This document shows positions 1-9,045 of a stretch of DNA of 33,432 nt, piece by piece (positions within the stretch are counted from its first letter, which is position 1; every line of letters starts with the position of its first letter). Both the position numbers and the translations under genes were made by a program. Origin of the DNA: a virus; the IMG/VR virus record IMGVR_UViG_3300028592_000053, positions 1-33,432 of that record; one strand, given 5' to 3'. The notes below the pieces were generated by a model. It made no database searches. It was given only the letters and a program-made list of their open reading frames with translations, and had not been told where the DNA came from.

Positions 1-10
1 TTTTATAAAA

Positions 11-1903
11 TTAAATACTGAAATCGACTCTATATTTACCACTAATAGGGGCTGTAAAAACATTTCCAGAATAAGCCCCATGAGTATCCCAAATCTTTGT
101 ATCTAGAGTAGTGATATGAGTCTCTGCTCCTGAAGTAATGGCCTGATTTCCAGATTGACGATAATCTGCAGAAATTGTTTCGGTTGCAGCGATTACGGAA
201 GGACCTGAGAGTCTTTCGATATCTACATAGACAATATTAGAGTAGTCGTCGATATCGCGAGCTAGTCCACCGTTGTCGTTTTGTTGGGCTCTAATGTTGA
301 CTTCATCTCCCGCATTCAGTTGAACTAAACAACTTCCACTGCGTTGACGATTGGTAATTTCTGAGACTGAAGCCTGCACGAGGACAGCAGCCACCGCACC
401 ATTGACGTATAATTGAACTTGTTCAAGAAACATGTCTGTATAAGAGTCCCAATGAATCGAAGTACTGACACGATAGATTCCTGAAACAGGAGCTGTGAAC
501 TTCCAGTTCGCACCGGTTGTCACGGAATTAGTCGTATCAAAAACCTTGTCATCGAAATCCACAATTTCTTCAGTCGCATGGGCAAATGAAATATTCGCAC
601 TGCTGGAGCTGATCCGATATCGAGCCGCAACAACTCGGTTCAGTGTATCATTGGACATTTGAACAGTTGAAGACCAACCGAGAATAGGAAGATTGACTCG
701 AATAAAAATTCGATCTCCAGAGGCGAAGGTAATCGGGACGGTATCCGTTAAGTTTCCACCTGCCTCAGTGAGAGGCTTGACCTGACTTGCGGTAATATAA
801 ATTATTTTGTGGGTACTTGCTTCGCCATGACCTCCGCCATCCATAATGATGGCAAAACCATCTAGCTCGCGATTATCGGCGATCGAAGTGAGTTTCGTCG
901 TATCGATTGAAAGTCCAGCAGGAAGGTTGACGGCAAGATCCGTTGCATCAGGAGCGCCGGAAAGAGTAACCTGATACCAAAGTTCAATCGTATCTCCGAC
1001 TCTTCTAAATTTTCCAAGGTAGGTGGTGTTGGTTGTCCAAGTTCCCGTGGCATTAAAGTCGGCCCAATCGGTGACAGGTGGACCATAGGCTACGGACTCA
1101 GGACCGACTGAAACGTTATCGAACTTGAAAGTCCAAGCATTCGCATTGGTCGTCGCCACGTGAAAAATCAATCGATAGCTGGTGCTATCCGCTGAGGTTT
1201 GAAAGATACCTTGAAAGCGATGTTTCGAGCCACTTCCTCCTTGAAGGGTGTAGGGAGCAGGTTGAATCAATCGAGAATTGGTAACGTCAAGGATATAGAT
1301 TCTGAGATCACTTGAATCTCCTGCAGCGAAATCGGAAGAGGGCTCATAATCGAAGGAGACTACGAGTGGCTTGGCTTGATCGGCGGAGTCGATCGTGAAA
1401 TCATAACTCACCCCTTCACCTTGTCGATCGGCTGCATCCTTGGTGATCAAACCTGATCCGGTGTCTCGAAGAGGACTCGAAGTCGTTCGAGTGATCGTAA
1501 CTGTAGGACTGCCACCAGTGCCATCGACTGGAGACGATCCAGCTGCATCTGCGTATGCAGACCATCCAGCAGCATTCACTTCAAAATCAGAATTGCCATT
1601 ATTTTTAGAAATATAATTGATGCCACCTTGACCTGAACCGCTTCCGACTTCGGCCCAAGCGACTCCGTTATAGGCGTTGATCTTATTTGTAGTGGTATTG
1701 AAGATCGTTAATCCTGTAGGAGGAGAGGAAATAGCATCTCGTTGAGTTTCAGTCATACGAGGAAAAAGCATTCCTTTGGTCGTGCTTTCGAGATCTAAAA
1801 TAGCTTTCGAATCTGGCGAACTAGTCGATCCTAACTTCAAGCCTTCGAGCATTTTTGCAACGGTTCTAACAATTAAACTATCCGTATACTGATTCAAACT
1901 CAT
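11..1903 (-). CDS. Tail fibre / adhesin protein with C1q-like domains, C-terminal domain incomplete
   Basis: A 630-residue protein, probably a tail fibre or receptor-binding subunit. The N-terminus has the phage-fibre pattern in which an ILDLESTTKGMLFPRMT stretch is followed by TGLTIFN and an YNGVAW motif. Residues about 430-560 look like a C1q/TNF-type jelly roll (APVSGIYRVSTSIHWDS), and a second copy begins near residue 580 (FTAPISGKYRVDFSI) but stops after about 50 residues at a TAA ten bases from the window edge. An upstream in-frame TTG exists at 1927, but the ATG at 1903 has AAAGGAG seven bases before it and lies clear of the preceding stop, so I use it. It is the last visible late gene. 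The C1q assignment is from pattern memory; the fibre role is inferred from position. Confidence 0.7.
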   Translation of the reverse strand: MSLNQYTDSLIVRTVAKMLEGLKLGSTSSPDSKAILDLESTTKGMLFPRMTETQRDAISSPPTGLTIFNTTTNKINAYNGVAWAEVGSGSGQGGINYISKNNGNSDFEVNAAGWSAYADAAGSSPVDGTGGSPTVTITRTTSSPLRDTGSGLITKDAADRQGEGVSYDFTIDSADQAKPLVVSFDYEPSSDFAAGDSSDLRIYILDVTNSRLIQPAPYTLQGGSGSKHRFQGIFQTSADSTSYRLIFHVATTNANAWTFKFDNVSVGPESVAYGPPVTDWADFNATGTWTTNTTYLGKFRRVGDTIELWYQVTLSGAPDATDLAVNLPAGLSIDTTKLTSIADNRELDGFAIIMDGGGHGEASTHKIIYITASQVKPLTEAGGNLTDTVPITFASGDRIFIRVNLPILGWSSTVQMSNDTLNRVVAARYRISSSSANISFAHATEEIVDFDDKVFDTTNSVTTGANWKFTAPVSGIYRVSTSIHWDSYTDMFLEQVQLYVNGAVAAVLVQASVSEITNRQRSGSCLVQLNAGDEVNIRAQQNDNGGLARDIDDYSNIVYVDIERLSGPSVIAATETISADYRQSGNQAITSGAETHITTLDTKIWDTHGAYSGNVFTAPISGKYRVDFSI

Positions 1904-1916
1904 AACATTTTCTCCT

Positions 1917-2366
1917 TTAGAAACCAAATGTCATGGCACGGAACTGCATTGTGCCTGCGTAACCTGTCCCCGACATATTGTCGGAGGTGTACTGAACCTG
2001 CCCCCCGGATGTGATGGAGAAGGTGACTCCGTCATCGTCTCCGTTCAGCTGATCAAGCAACTCCCACGTGTTGGTCAGCGTTCGATAAACAGCTGTCAGA
2101 ATTCCGCCGGACATCACTTCAACCGAATCCGTAGAACGCTTCACGCCCACGTAGATAAGCGCGAGCTGGTAGTCATCTTTGTCGAGTAAAAGACCCGTGA
2201 CGTTGGCCGCAGAAGACTGGTTATTGGCCAAAGAAAATTCTTGATTCGGGATGTAGTCTTCCCCTATAAACTGTTCGAGCAACACTCCGGCTGAACGAAG
2301 ACTGTTAAACCAACTGTACAGAAAAACTTGTCCGTTTTGTCTTATGGGTATTTCCTGGAAACTCAT
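1917..2366 (-). CDS. Tail-associated protein, short relative of the two upstream genes
   Basis: A 149-residue protein of unknown fold between the fibre gene and two duplicated tail genes. Its first 45 residues follow the same plan as both upstream products: an R-x-(N/D)-(G/D)-Q motif, an aromatic W(F/Y) pair about eight residues later, and a downstream acidic-aromatic stretch ending in PNQEF. The rest differs. The end contains GGQVQYTSDNMSGTG and is probably beta-rich. The ATG has a GGAAGAGAGG ribosome site and the gene follows its neighbour after 15 bases. A baseplate- or fibre-attachment role sharing the N-terminal docking segment is an inference from the shared N-terminus and position. Confidence 0.6.
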   Translation of the reverse strand: MSFQEIPIRQNGQVFLYSWFNSLRSAGVLLEQFIGEDYIPNQEFSLANNQSSAANVTGLLLDKDDYQLALIYVGVKRSTDSVEVMSGGILTAVYRTLTNTWELLDQLNGDDDGVTFSITSGGQVQYTSDNMSGTGYAGTMQFRAMTFGF

Positions 2367-2381
2367 TTTCGCCTCTCTTCC

Positions 2382-3107
2382 TTAAGGAGCGACTCGCGCC
2401 ACCATTTTACAATATTGAACAAACACCGAGTCCGTGGTGCTTCTGCCCTTGAGGGTGTAGAGATAAGTTCCTGCACCGGGGTTGACATCGATCCATCGCA
2501 AACACCCTGGACCCACTCGAATCAGTGTGCTTGTTGTAGGGTTATCGATCTTGGCTCGGCCGACTTCTGTTGCATCTCGGAGGAGTTGGAAATGAACTTC
2601 TGCTTGTCCTCCGACCGCTGCGGAATTGGAAGTGTCCCCATCCGGAATGACAAACACCTCAACGTCTCTTCCGGCAGGCACCGTTAAGCTGACGGCGAAA
2701 TTGGTGACCGTGGTAAAGCTTCCTGTGGAATCAAACCAAGCACCTGAGCTCGGACTGATCGTTCGAGTCACTTGCTCCGCATAGAGTTGGCCATTCTGAT
2801 CCATGAAGACCGCGCGCTTTCCACTGGGCAAAGCGGTGGGCCAGATCATATCGATCGTGGCAGCAAGGTCATCCGGCGCCTTCACGCGCACTAAATTGGA
2901 ATTGTTTAAAGCGCGGTGGTGGTAGGAGTAGGCCACATTCCTGGTCCAAGTATAAGTGGTTGAACCAAAGGCACCCGCATTGTTGGTGGGGGCGCCACTG
3001 GAATCTCTCGGAACAAAGTCTCCTTTCAGGGCTGAGTGGACGGAGTTGTACCAGTCCTGACTAATGGTTTGATCGTCTGCGCGATCGACTAAGGTATCTA
3101 AACCCAT
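2382..3107 (-). CDS. Tail protein, tandem duplicate A
   Basis: A 241-residue protein that matches the product of the next upstream gene along its whole length. Shared blocks include TNNAGAFG/TNNAGALG, RALNNSN, VEVFVIPDG/VEIFVIPDG, TSNSAAVGG, the TEVGR block and the terminal QYCKMVAR. The two genes are therefore a tandem duplication that has diverged. The ATG is preceded by GGAAGGAAAAA. Its place between the tail-tip genes and the C1q fibre suggests a distal tail or receptor-binding component. No catalytic motif is visible, and the Sec signal and membrane segments are absent. Confidence 0.7.
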   Translation of the reverse strand: MGLDTLVDRADDQTISQDWYNSVHSALKGDFVPRDSSGAPTNNAGAFGSTTYTWTRNVAYSYHHRALNNSNLVRVKAPDDLAATIDMIWPTALPSGKRAVFMDQNGQLYAEQVTRTISPSSGAWFDSTGSFTTVTNFAVSLTVPAGRDVEVFVIPDGDTSNSAAVGGQAEVHFQLLRDATEVGRAKIDNPTTSTLIRVGPGCLRWIDVNPGAGTYLYTLKGRSTTDSVFVQYCKMVARVAP

Positions 3108-3142
3108 ATTTTTTCCTTCCTTGAAAAAACTTTGTGGCCTTT

Positions 3143-3871
3143 TTAAAACGCTAAGCGAGCCACCATTTTACAATATTGAACATACGCATTCGCCGAAGAC
3201 CCGAGCACTTCGAGCGAGTAATCATAATTTCCCGCAGCCGGCTCGATATCGAGCCAGGTTAAAACGCCCGGCGCGTACCTCACAGCCTCGGACGAAAAGA
3301 AATGATCGAATTTAATTCGGCCCACCTCGGTCGAATCCCTCATCACTCGGAAAAGGGTGTCCGCCACCTCTCCTCCTACAGCAGCCGAGTTCGACGTGTT
3401 CCCATCGGGGATGACGAAAATCTCCACATCCCGTCCCCCAGGAACATCCAGGTTCACCGAGAAGTTGGTCACCGGAACAAAGTCTCCCGAAGAATTGGAG
3501 AAGTTCCCCGAGCTGGAACTGATCGCTTGGGTGGCTCCTTCGGCGACGAGCTGTCCATTCTCATCGAGAAAGAGATTCAGCTTCGAAGCCGGAAGGGATT
3601 CCGGAAGAATGAGGTCGTAGGACGAGGCGAGTGAATCGGGCGATTTGACCCGAATCACATTCGAATTATTCAAGGCTCGGTACCAGGCTGAGTAGGTCAC
3701 CCCTTGGGACCAGGTATAGGTCACGGTTCCCAGGGCGCCTGCGTTGTTGGTGGCCACCCCACTCGCGTTCCTCGGAACAAGATCTCCGAACAGGGCCTCA
3801 TTAATTTTGTCGAACCAAGTTTCATCCATGAACTGCCCATTGGCTCGGGTGGGTAAAGTGTTCGTTCCCAT
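3143..3871 (-). CDS. Tail protein, tandem duplicate B
   Basis: A 242-residue paralogue of the downstream 241-residue protein. It begins with a short conserved docking-like segment (R-ANGQ then TWFDKINEALFGD) followed by a beta-rich body that contains GGRDVEIFVIPDGNTSNSAA. Start ATG has AGGGAAGCT in front of it. The gene lies 35 bases upstream of its copy and 12 bases after the tail hub gene. Function is inferred as a distal tail or host-contact protein. Divergence between copies is largest in the second half between the conserved blocks, as expected for surface-exposed receptor-binding regions. Confidence 0.7.
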   Translation of the reverse strand: MGTNTLPTRANGQFMDETWFDKINEALFGDLVPRNASGVATNNAGALGTVTYTWSQGVTYSAWYRALNNSNVIRVKSPDSLASSYDLILPESLPASKLNLFLDENGQLVAEGATQAISSSSGNFSNSSGDFVPVTNFSVNLDVPGGRDVEIFVIPDGNTSNSAAVGGEVADTLFRVMRDSTEVGRIKFDHFFSSEAVRYAPGVLTWLDIEPAAGNYDYSLEVLGSSANAYVQYCKMVARLAF

Positions 3872-3883
3872 AGCTTCCCTTTC

Positions 3884-5119
3884 CTAGGTTTCGATCTTCC
3901 TGACCCGAAACGTAATATTCTCGTTCTTCATGTCGATGGATTTCCCCAAAACTTTGTAGCCATCGTCGTCGGATACGGTGAACGCCCAAAGTCCCTTCGG
4001 CAGAGTGGCCGTCTCGGGATCTCCACAGATCGCCACTCCACAGATCGGGATCTGCTTGCCGGTAGACACGTAGACTCGGGGATAATCAATCGCCACGCGG
4101 TCGAGAAGATTCACCGCCAGCGACTGATAACTCAGCGGCGTGGTGATATTAAACTCCTGTTGTGGATTCTTGAATTCATCTTTCAGCGAATCTAAAATGT
4201 TTTGTTGTTTTGTTTCATCGGTCGTGAACTCGAACGACACTTCTTTTTTACGAGCTCCGTACTTGGAGACCGAGCTCGGATCTTGCGAAACCAGTGCCGT
4301 GTCCTTCCAAGTGAAGAAGTTAAAGGTCTTGTTCAACCCCCCTTGAATATTTTTCAGATCCACAATGTTCTCTGGACCGGCTTGGGAACCTTGTCCGTAG
4401 AACGTAAACGCCACCGACACCCCTGGCTCACGTGGAGAAATAAAAATGGTTCCATTCTCGATATAGAGCACCGAATTACTGGCGAGCAGGAGTTTGTTCA
4501 ATCCTTCTTGAACGGTTTTATTTTGGAGGCTCGCAATCGAATCAATGGTTTGATCGAGGCCACAATCGATGTTCGCATCATCGAGCGTGAGTAGGTTCGT
4601 AATTGCGGATTGATTAAGGATTTTATAAAGCGTTTCAGAATACAGGTCTCCATTGTCGACCGTATCGAACGGGACAATCGTTCTCTGAAAAATGGCTTCT
4701 CTTCCTAAGCAGGTAAAGGTGAGCTCCTGCTTTTTGATGTCCATTTTTAAACTTTCATCATTGAGCAGGCCTTGAAAGATTTCGATCTCTTCGGAAAGGT
4801 ATCCGCTCCCAGAGGTGGCAATCCCCACGTAAGGTCCACCATTCTCGATTTCCCAGGTGATCTTCAGAAGCGAATCGGACCGCTTGTATCGGAAGATACT
4901 CTTGTCTTCACCCACGTCTGAGTACTTTCCAGAATCATTGCGGAAGGTGATGTTGAAGTTGCTGAATCGATTCACCCCGATGTCATACTCCGTATTGTCG
5001 ATATCCGAATTCACCGAACCCAGAGAATCGAGAATGATGTCGTCAGTGACTTCAACCCAGTCTGTGTAATTTCCATCCGAGTCAAACGGCTTGAGATAAA
5101 TTCTCCATTTGTTTTTCAA
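3884..5119 (-). CDS. Tail-tip hub protein
   Basis: A 411-residue protein with beta-strand-rich character and phrases typical of siphovirus tail-tip hub or tail-associated proteins, such as FNITFRNDSGKYSD near residue 55 and LTFTCLGREAIF near residue 130. The TTG start overlaps the preceding stop by four bases (TTGA) and has GAGGTG at the right distance; the first in-frame ATG is more than 100 codons downstream, so TTG is the better choice. It follows the distal-tail-like gene, the usual order tape measure, distal tail, hub, fibres. No lytic domain is visible. Confidence 0.65.
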   Translation of the reverse strand: MKNKWRIYLKPFDSDGNYTDWVEVTDDIILDSLGSVNSDIDNTEYDIGVNRFSNFNITFRNDSGKYSDVGEDKSIFRYKRSDSLLKITWEIENGGPYVGIATSGSGYLSEEIEIFQGLLNDESLKMDIKKQELTFTCLGREAIFQRTIVPFDTVDNGDLYSETLYKILNQSAITNLLTLDDANIDCGLDQTIDSIASLQNKTVQEGLNKLLLASNSVLYIENGTIFISPREPGVSVAFTFYGQGSQAGPENIVDLKNIQGGLNKTFNFFTWKDTALVSQDPSSVSKYGARKKEVSFEFTTDETKQQNILDSLKDEFKNPQQEFNITTPLSYQSLAVNLLDRVAIDYPRVYVSTGKQIPICGVAICGDPETATLPKGLWAFTVSDDDGYKVLGKSIDMKNENITFRVRKIET

Positions 5120-5913
5120 TCAATCACCTCCGCCAGATTCATGCTCAACTTGATACCGTTGACGTAGACGCCTGAATTGTATTCGGGAGCGTAGTCATTC
5201 GTACATTTGACCAGGAAAATGTCTTCCATTCGGTAGCCCTGACGAAGCGTTTTGAATTGGTCTTCATCTCCTCCACAAGGCCAGTAGAGAAATCCTTCCG
5301 AGGAATCGAAGAGCTGTTCAATAATGTCAAGATCGGCATCAATCGACAAAGAATCCCAATTCAGAGAGGTTGAAAATCCCCCCACATTCTCCTGGATATT
5401 CATCTTCCCCGAAAGCATTTGGCTGACCCTTTTATTTCGACTGAGGACGGGTGCTTTAATTTGTGGCCAGCTTTCCAGCTTCCCGATTCGAGTCGTAAGG
5501 ATGAATTGATAAAGGAACTTGTCCACGTCCGGGGTTTGGGTTCCGGTAATGGTCAGTTGAATGCGAGACGTTTGAACGGAACTTCTCTGGTAAGAGTTGG
5601 AGGTTTCCGTATTGGTCGTCTCCACGATTGGAGTAGAAAAATCCTGATAAGCGGAACCATCCCAGTACTTCACGGTAAAGGCTTTGAAATTGTGTTTCAA
5701 CAGAAGGATGTCCGTTACCTCTTGGATATCCGAAAGGTTGATGGTCAGCGTGGTGTTGTCCGCATCCACTGAGCCGGTGGTAATCCAAGCCGATATATTG
5801 TTTCTGTTTAAAACGTTCCGAGCGTAGTCATTGCCTTGCGAGGCTGTGGCCGTGACCCAACTCTTTGAGTAATCGGCTGCGTTTTTTCGGAAAAAGATAA
5901 TTTGTGAACTCAT
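5116..5913 (-). CDS. Distal tail-like protein
   Basis: A 265-residue protein directly after the tape measure gene, overlapping its stop by four bases (ATGA). The first 120 residues resemble a discoidin/galactose-binding-like beta-sandwich: SAWITTGS, then a DILLLKHNFKAFTVKYWDG stretch. The central part carries TRIGKLESWPQIKAP. By gene order it should be the distal tail protein or an equivalent adaptor between tube and hub. The family assignment rests on order and general character, not on a diagnostic motif. Confidence 0.6.
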   Translation of the reverse strand: MSSQIIFFRKNAADYSKSWVTATASQGNDYARNVLNRNNISAWITTGSVDADNTTLTINLSDIQEVTDILLLKHNFKAFTVKYWDGSAYQDFSTPIVETTNTETSNSYQRSSVQTSRIQLTITGTQTPDVDKFLYQFILTTRIGKLESWPQIKAPVLSRNKRVSQMLSGKMNIQENVGGFSTSLNWDSLSIDADLDIIEQLFDSSEGFLYWPCGGDEDQFKTLRQGYRMEDIFLVKCTNDYAPEYNSGVYVNGIKLSMNLAEVID

Positions 5914-8150
5914 ACAGGAGCTCCTTGAATCGAAATATTCAGTCGCTGACGTTCGACGAGTTTGGCCTCAATGAAGTCCATGAGGTTATCGGTAAGAGAG
6001 ATTTCAATCTTTGCAGAAGCCTCTCCAGAAAAAGCCGTAGAGCCTGAAGAACTACTCGGTGGGCGATAGCCACGTTGAAGCGCCACGGCTTCCACGGTTT
6101 CATTGAAGTTTTGTCTAGGCACCACCAGCTCATTTTGTTGAGCCATGAGAGGAACGCTGTCGATGCCAGGAATCCCACCGGTCACGCGACCCCCTTCGGC
6201 CATGGCGACAGGCTTGGGCTCAGCGGAGGAGATGTTGGCAATCTGCTCGGCTCCGAACGCCACAGCGGCTGCTGCACCGGCAAGACCGAGCACTGGACCG
6301 ACGATCGGAATCGCCGAGAATCCGGCATAGATCGCCATCGCGGATTCCGCGGTTTTAATCACGACGTTGGCAATGGCCGCGGCTTTCCCGATCTCAAAGA
6401 GTGCTCGCTGCTTGGAGTTCATGAGCTGTCCGAGCTCGGTGAATCCCGACTTGTAGCCTTGGACTACTCGGCTTTGCTGGGCCTCGACCAGACCCGCATA
6501 AACCACGTTGAATCGTTCTTCGTTTTCTAGGAACCGATTGTTGGAATCGATTTGTTCCCTGAGTCGATCCTCGGCCATTTTCCGCTCGATCGTACGCTCG
6601 CTTTGAATCGTCGCTTGAAGCTGAGATAAGCGAGTCTGAAGGAAAATCTGTTGCTGCTGGTTCGACAAGTTCTGATAATTCGAGTTACTGGAAAGCAGTT
6701 CATCGAAAGCAATCTGTCGCTGATCTCGCTCGATCGCGGCTTGGGTTTCTTGCATCGAACGAATCGTATTCAAATGATCTTGAAGGGCTGCCTGTTGTGC
6801 GGCTGACTGTTCACCCTCGAGCAGTTTCAAGGTTTCGATTTCTTGCTTCTTGAGATCAATCGTCGCTTGGCTGGCTTGCTGAAGCGTGAGCCGCATGGCT
6901 TCGGTTTCGGCTTTGATCCGCTGGTTTTTCAGCATCTCATTCTGGACGAGCTCTTCATTCGCCTTCTTTGCGGCCGCAATCTGTTCCGGACTCGCTGTCA
7001 CGGCACTGGAGAGTTCTCCCTCTTTGGGTGCGGAATCCTTAATCTTCTTAAACCCAGTGGCTAGAATACTTCCCACTTGGTTGATCCCGGTCTGGATCTT
7101 GGCTAGGTCAAAACTCCCAATCCCCTTCAGAACCGTGCCCAGACCTCCGGAGATGGTACTGATGTTTTCAGCAAAGGTTTGGTAAACAGCCTGAATCACC
7201 GGAAAGATCTTGCTCCAATTATTGTAGATCTCCACCCCAATCAAGACGAGTAATCCAATGCCAGTAGCCCCCACAGCGACTTTGGAGGCCAAGCCGAAAC
7301 TGGTCACCGCGGCCTCTGCAATGGCAAAGGCCTTGGAAATATTCACGATGGCCAGTCCGGCTGTGGCGAGCGCGGTCACCATCCCAGTGGCAATCGCTGC
7401 AATTTTTCCGACTTCAAAAACGAAATCGAGCAAGGGTTTATTTTCATTCAGAGTGTTGAAAAAGTTCGTTAAGGAAAGGACGGCTTGAGTCACAAACGGA
7501 GCCAGCCGTTCTCCGATCGCTTCCATGAAGTTCCCGAAGGCTGTTTCTAATCCCTTAAAAGAACCGAGCCCTTTGTTTGCGGACTCGGCTAAGCCACCAA
7601 ATTTCTGACTGACGGTTTCGGTGATTTTCGCGATCCGCTCTTCCCGAGAGAGGCTCTCATCTAAGGAGATGCCGTATTGCTTGAGCACCTTCACATTGCC
7701 GTTAATCGCTTTACCGAGGAGTTGAGCCGCGGAATCGACGTCTCCTGTTTTAACCGAGAGGTTGGCCATGGCCTCGAGCAGTTCTGAGGACGCTTCCGTT
7801 TGTCCGAGAAAGTTTTGTAGTACAGCCTCGCCCGAAACAAGGGCGTCGTCATCAATCCCGGTTTTAAGCGAGAGTTCTGTGGCCATGTCTTTGTAATTCG
7901 CAATCAGCTTGTCGCTGGCGATCCCTTGATTCTTGAGGGCGAGTTCCAAACCCTTCGAAGCCTTCTCGGAATCCGCAAAGGCTTTGACGGCAAACCCAGC
8001 TGAAGCGACCAACCCTGCAAAAGCGGCTCCGGAAATCTTGGCAATTCCTGCGAGTTGCCCTTCGAGATCTTCGGTTTTTTTCCCGATATCTTTGACGGCA
8101 TCGTCAAACTTTTTCGCATCCGCACTAATCGTGATCACTAGGTTGGACAT
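5910..8150 (-). CDS. Tape measure protein
   Basis: A 746-residue protein and the longest tail gene here. It sets tail length inside the tube and helps DNA entry at infection. The N-terminus (residues 1-110) has the TP901-type tape measure look: alternating hydrophobic helix GAAFAGLVASAGFAVKAFAD followed by helical repeats. Residues about 230-310 and 590-650 are hydrophobic and Ala/Gly rich, and residues about 385-560 are a long Gln/Glu-rich coiled coil. Near residue 665 is GGIPGIDSVPLMAQQNELVV, a signature common at tape measure C-termini. At the usual 0.15 nm per residue, 746 residues would mean a tail of roughly 110 nm (inference). ATG has GAGGA nine bases upstream. Confidence 0.93.
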   Translation of the reverse strand: MSNLVITISADAKKFDDAVKDIGKKTEDLEGQLAGIAKISGAAFAGLVASAGFAVKAFADSEKASKGLELALKNQGIASDKLIANYKDMATELSLKTGIDDDALVSGEAVLQNFLGQTEASSELLEAMANLSVKTGDVDSAAQLLGKAINGNVKVLKQYGISLDESLSREERIAKITETVSQKFGGLAESANKGLGSFKGLETAFGNFMEAIGERLAPFVTQAVLSLTNFFNTLNENKPLLDFVFEVGKIAAIATGMVTALATAGLAIVNISKAFAIAEAAVTSFGLASKVAVGATGIGLLVLIGVEIYNNWSKIFPVIQAVYQTFAENISTISGGLGTVLKGIGSFDLAKIQTGINQVGSILATGFKKIKDSAPKEGELSSAVTASPEQIAAAKKANEELVQNEMLKNQRIKAETEAMRLTLQQASQATIDLKKQEIETLKLLEGEQSAAQQAALQDHLNTIRSMQETQAAIERDQRQIAFDELLSSNSNYQNLSNQQQQIFLQTRLSQLQATIQSERTIERKMAEDRLREQIDSNNRFLENEERFNVVYAGLVEAQQSRVVQGYKSGFTELGQLMNSKQRALFEIGKAAAIANVVIKTAESAMAIYAGFSAIPIVGPVLGLAGAAAAVAFGAEQIANISSAEPKPVAMAEGGRVTGGIPGIDSVPLMAQQNELVVPRQNFNETVEAVALQRGYRPPSSSSGSTAFSGEASAKIEISLTDNLMDFIEAKLVERQRLNISIQGAPV

Positions 8151-8156
8151 ATCCGT

Positions 8157-8911
8157 TTATCCTCGCGCTTTTCTGAATCGGGCTAGGACTCGCTCCTGGG
8201 CTTCTTTCATGGCCTTTTCTGCTACGGCTGGATCGATCTCGACATCTTGAGCCTGCTCACTGGCTGCAACTTCCGCAGCAGATCGAATGAAGGGAATCTT
8301 CACTCCATGCAGAGCGGCTTCCGCAGCGAACTGATTATGAGTCCGCTTACTCATGGCCTTCACCATCCCGACTAACTGGCGATTGGTGAGGTTGGCGATG
8401 TCGTCGGGGGTGTATCCGTATTCATGGGCAAGTTCGTCGGCAATTTCTCCCCAGTCTTGTTCGACTGGAGCTGTTGAAGGTTTTTTTTTACCTCGGCTTC
8501 GACAAGAGGCTTCAGCTTAGGTTCCCCCAAGACAATCGCCTGCACCATCGCAGCCAGCATGAGAATTGCTTCGTCCTGCGTTTGAAGAGCACGTTGAAGT
8601 CGGACAGGTCCGGTGACAAAGAGTTTTTTCTTCACTCCGTCATCGTCGTAGTCCTCTTCGTAGATCGCTTCGAAATCGGATTTGTCCTTCAGAAAGTGAA
8701 ACACGACGAGGCAGATTTCCGCCCAGTCCCGATTCTTGAAAGCTTCATCCAATTTGCTGAGATCTTTGCCGTATCGATTTTGGAGCCAGGGACGATCCCC
8801 GACTCGAACAATCTTCAGCTCGTACTTCTTCCCTTGAATATCAAATACAGGTGCCTCTGGTAGAAAATCACTGAGACTGAGTACACCTTCATCCTTGTGG
8901 TGCGTTTCCAT
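8157..8911 (-). CDS. Tail assembly chaperone GT fusion made by -1 ribosomal frameshift
   Basis: The 3' part (8157-8366 and its open extension back to 8480) is in the -1 frame relative to the G gene and has no ribosome site of its own. A slip on the A9 tract at 8489-8481 would join 144 residues of G to 107 residues of T, giving about 251 residues. The -1 frame is open right through the join and encodes DWGEIADELAHEYGYTPDDI and an NLTNRQL segment, the alpha-helical type expected of lambda gpT-like extensions. The gene ends 7 bases before the tape measure start, which is the classical position. It is a morphogenesis factor, not part of the finished virion. The event itself is inferred from sequence. 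Confidence 0.85.
8372..8911 (-). CDS. Tail assembly chaperone G (unshifted product)
   Basis: A 179-residue protein located between the tail tube and tape measure genes, the place of gpG-like chaperones. The N-terminus contains DIQGKKYELKIVRVGDRPWL and is followed by helical acidic segments. The last 35 residues after the slip site are low-complexity (Asn, Thr, Pro, Ser), as is usual for the short product. The ATG at 8911 is preferred over a TTG at 9007 because the latter would read through the terminator hairpin and give an unlikely leader; the ribosome site at 8911 is weak (AGGG at long distance, CGGGATC adjacent). Confidence 0.8.
   Translation of the reverse strand: METHHKDEGVLSLSDFLPEAPVFDIQGKKYELKIVRVGDRPWLQNRYGKDLSKLDEAFKNRDWAEICLVVFHFLKDKSDFEAIYEEDYDDDGVKKKLFVTGPVRLQRALQTQDEAILMLAAMVQAIVLGEPKLKPLVEAEVKKNLQQLQSNKTGEKLPTNLPMNTDTPPTTSPTSPIAS
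8480..8486 (-). other. Programmed -1 frameshift slippery heptamer
   Basis: On the minus strand the G frame reads GTA AAA AAA AAC CTT, so the heptamer A AAA AAC sits in the correct X XXY YYZ register inside a run of nine A residues (8489-8481). Re-pairing on AAA AAA places the ribosome in the T frame with CCT as the next codon. A AAA AAC and A AAA AAG are established efficient slippery sequences. No strong pseudoknot was identified downstream, though I could not fold it. Confidence 0.85.
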
Positions 8912-8953
8912 GATCCCGATTATAGCCCTGACTTTGTTTAAAAAAGATAGTGG

Positions 8954-8993
8954 AAAAATGGGGTGGAGCCGAACTCTTGTTTCAACTCCACCC
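8954..8993 (-). terminator. Intrinsic terminator after the tail tube gene
   Basis: Inverted repeat GGGTGGAG (8961-8968) and CTCCACCC (8986-8993), with a further four pairs inside (GAAC with GTTT), followed on the minus strand by CA and five T. It lies between the tube gene stop (9046) and the chaperone start (8911), so tube mRNA can be made in excess over chaperone and tape measure mRNA. Confidence 0.75.
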
Positions 8994-9045
8994 TCGGGGT
9001 TTTGCAATGTGTCTAAAATCCATGAAAATTGGATTTATCCGAAAA

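Noticed and set aside
1904-1927. TTG at 1927 as fibre gene start
   Set aside because: It overlaps the preceding gene, whereas the ATG at 1903 has an ideal AAAGGAG.
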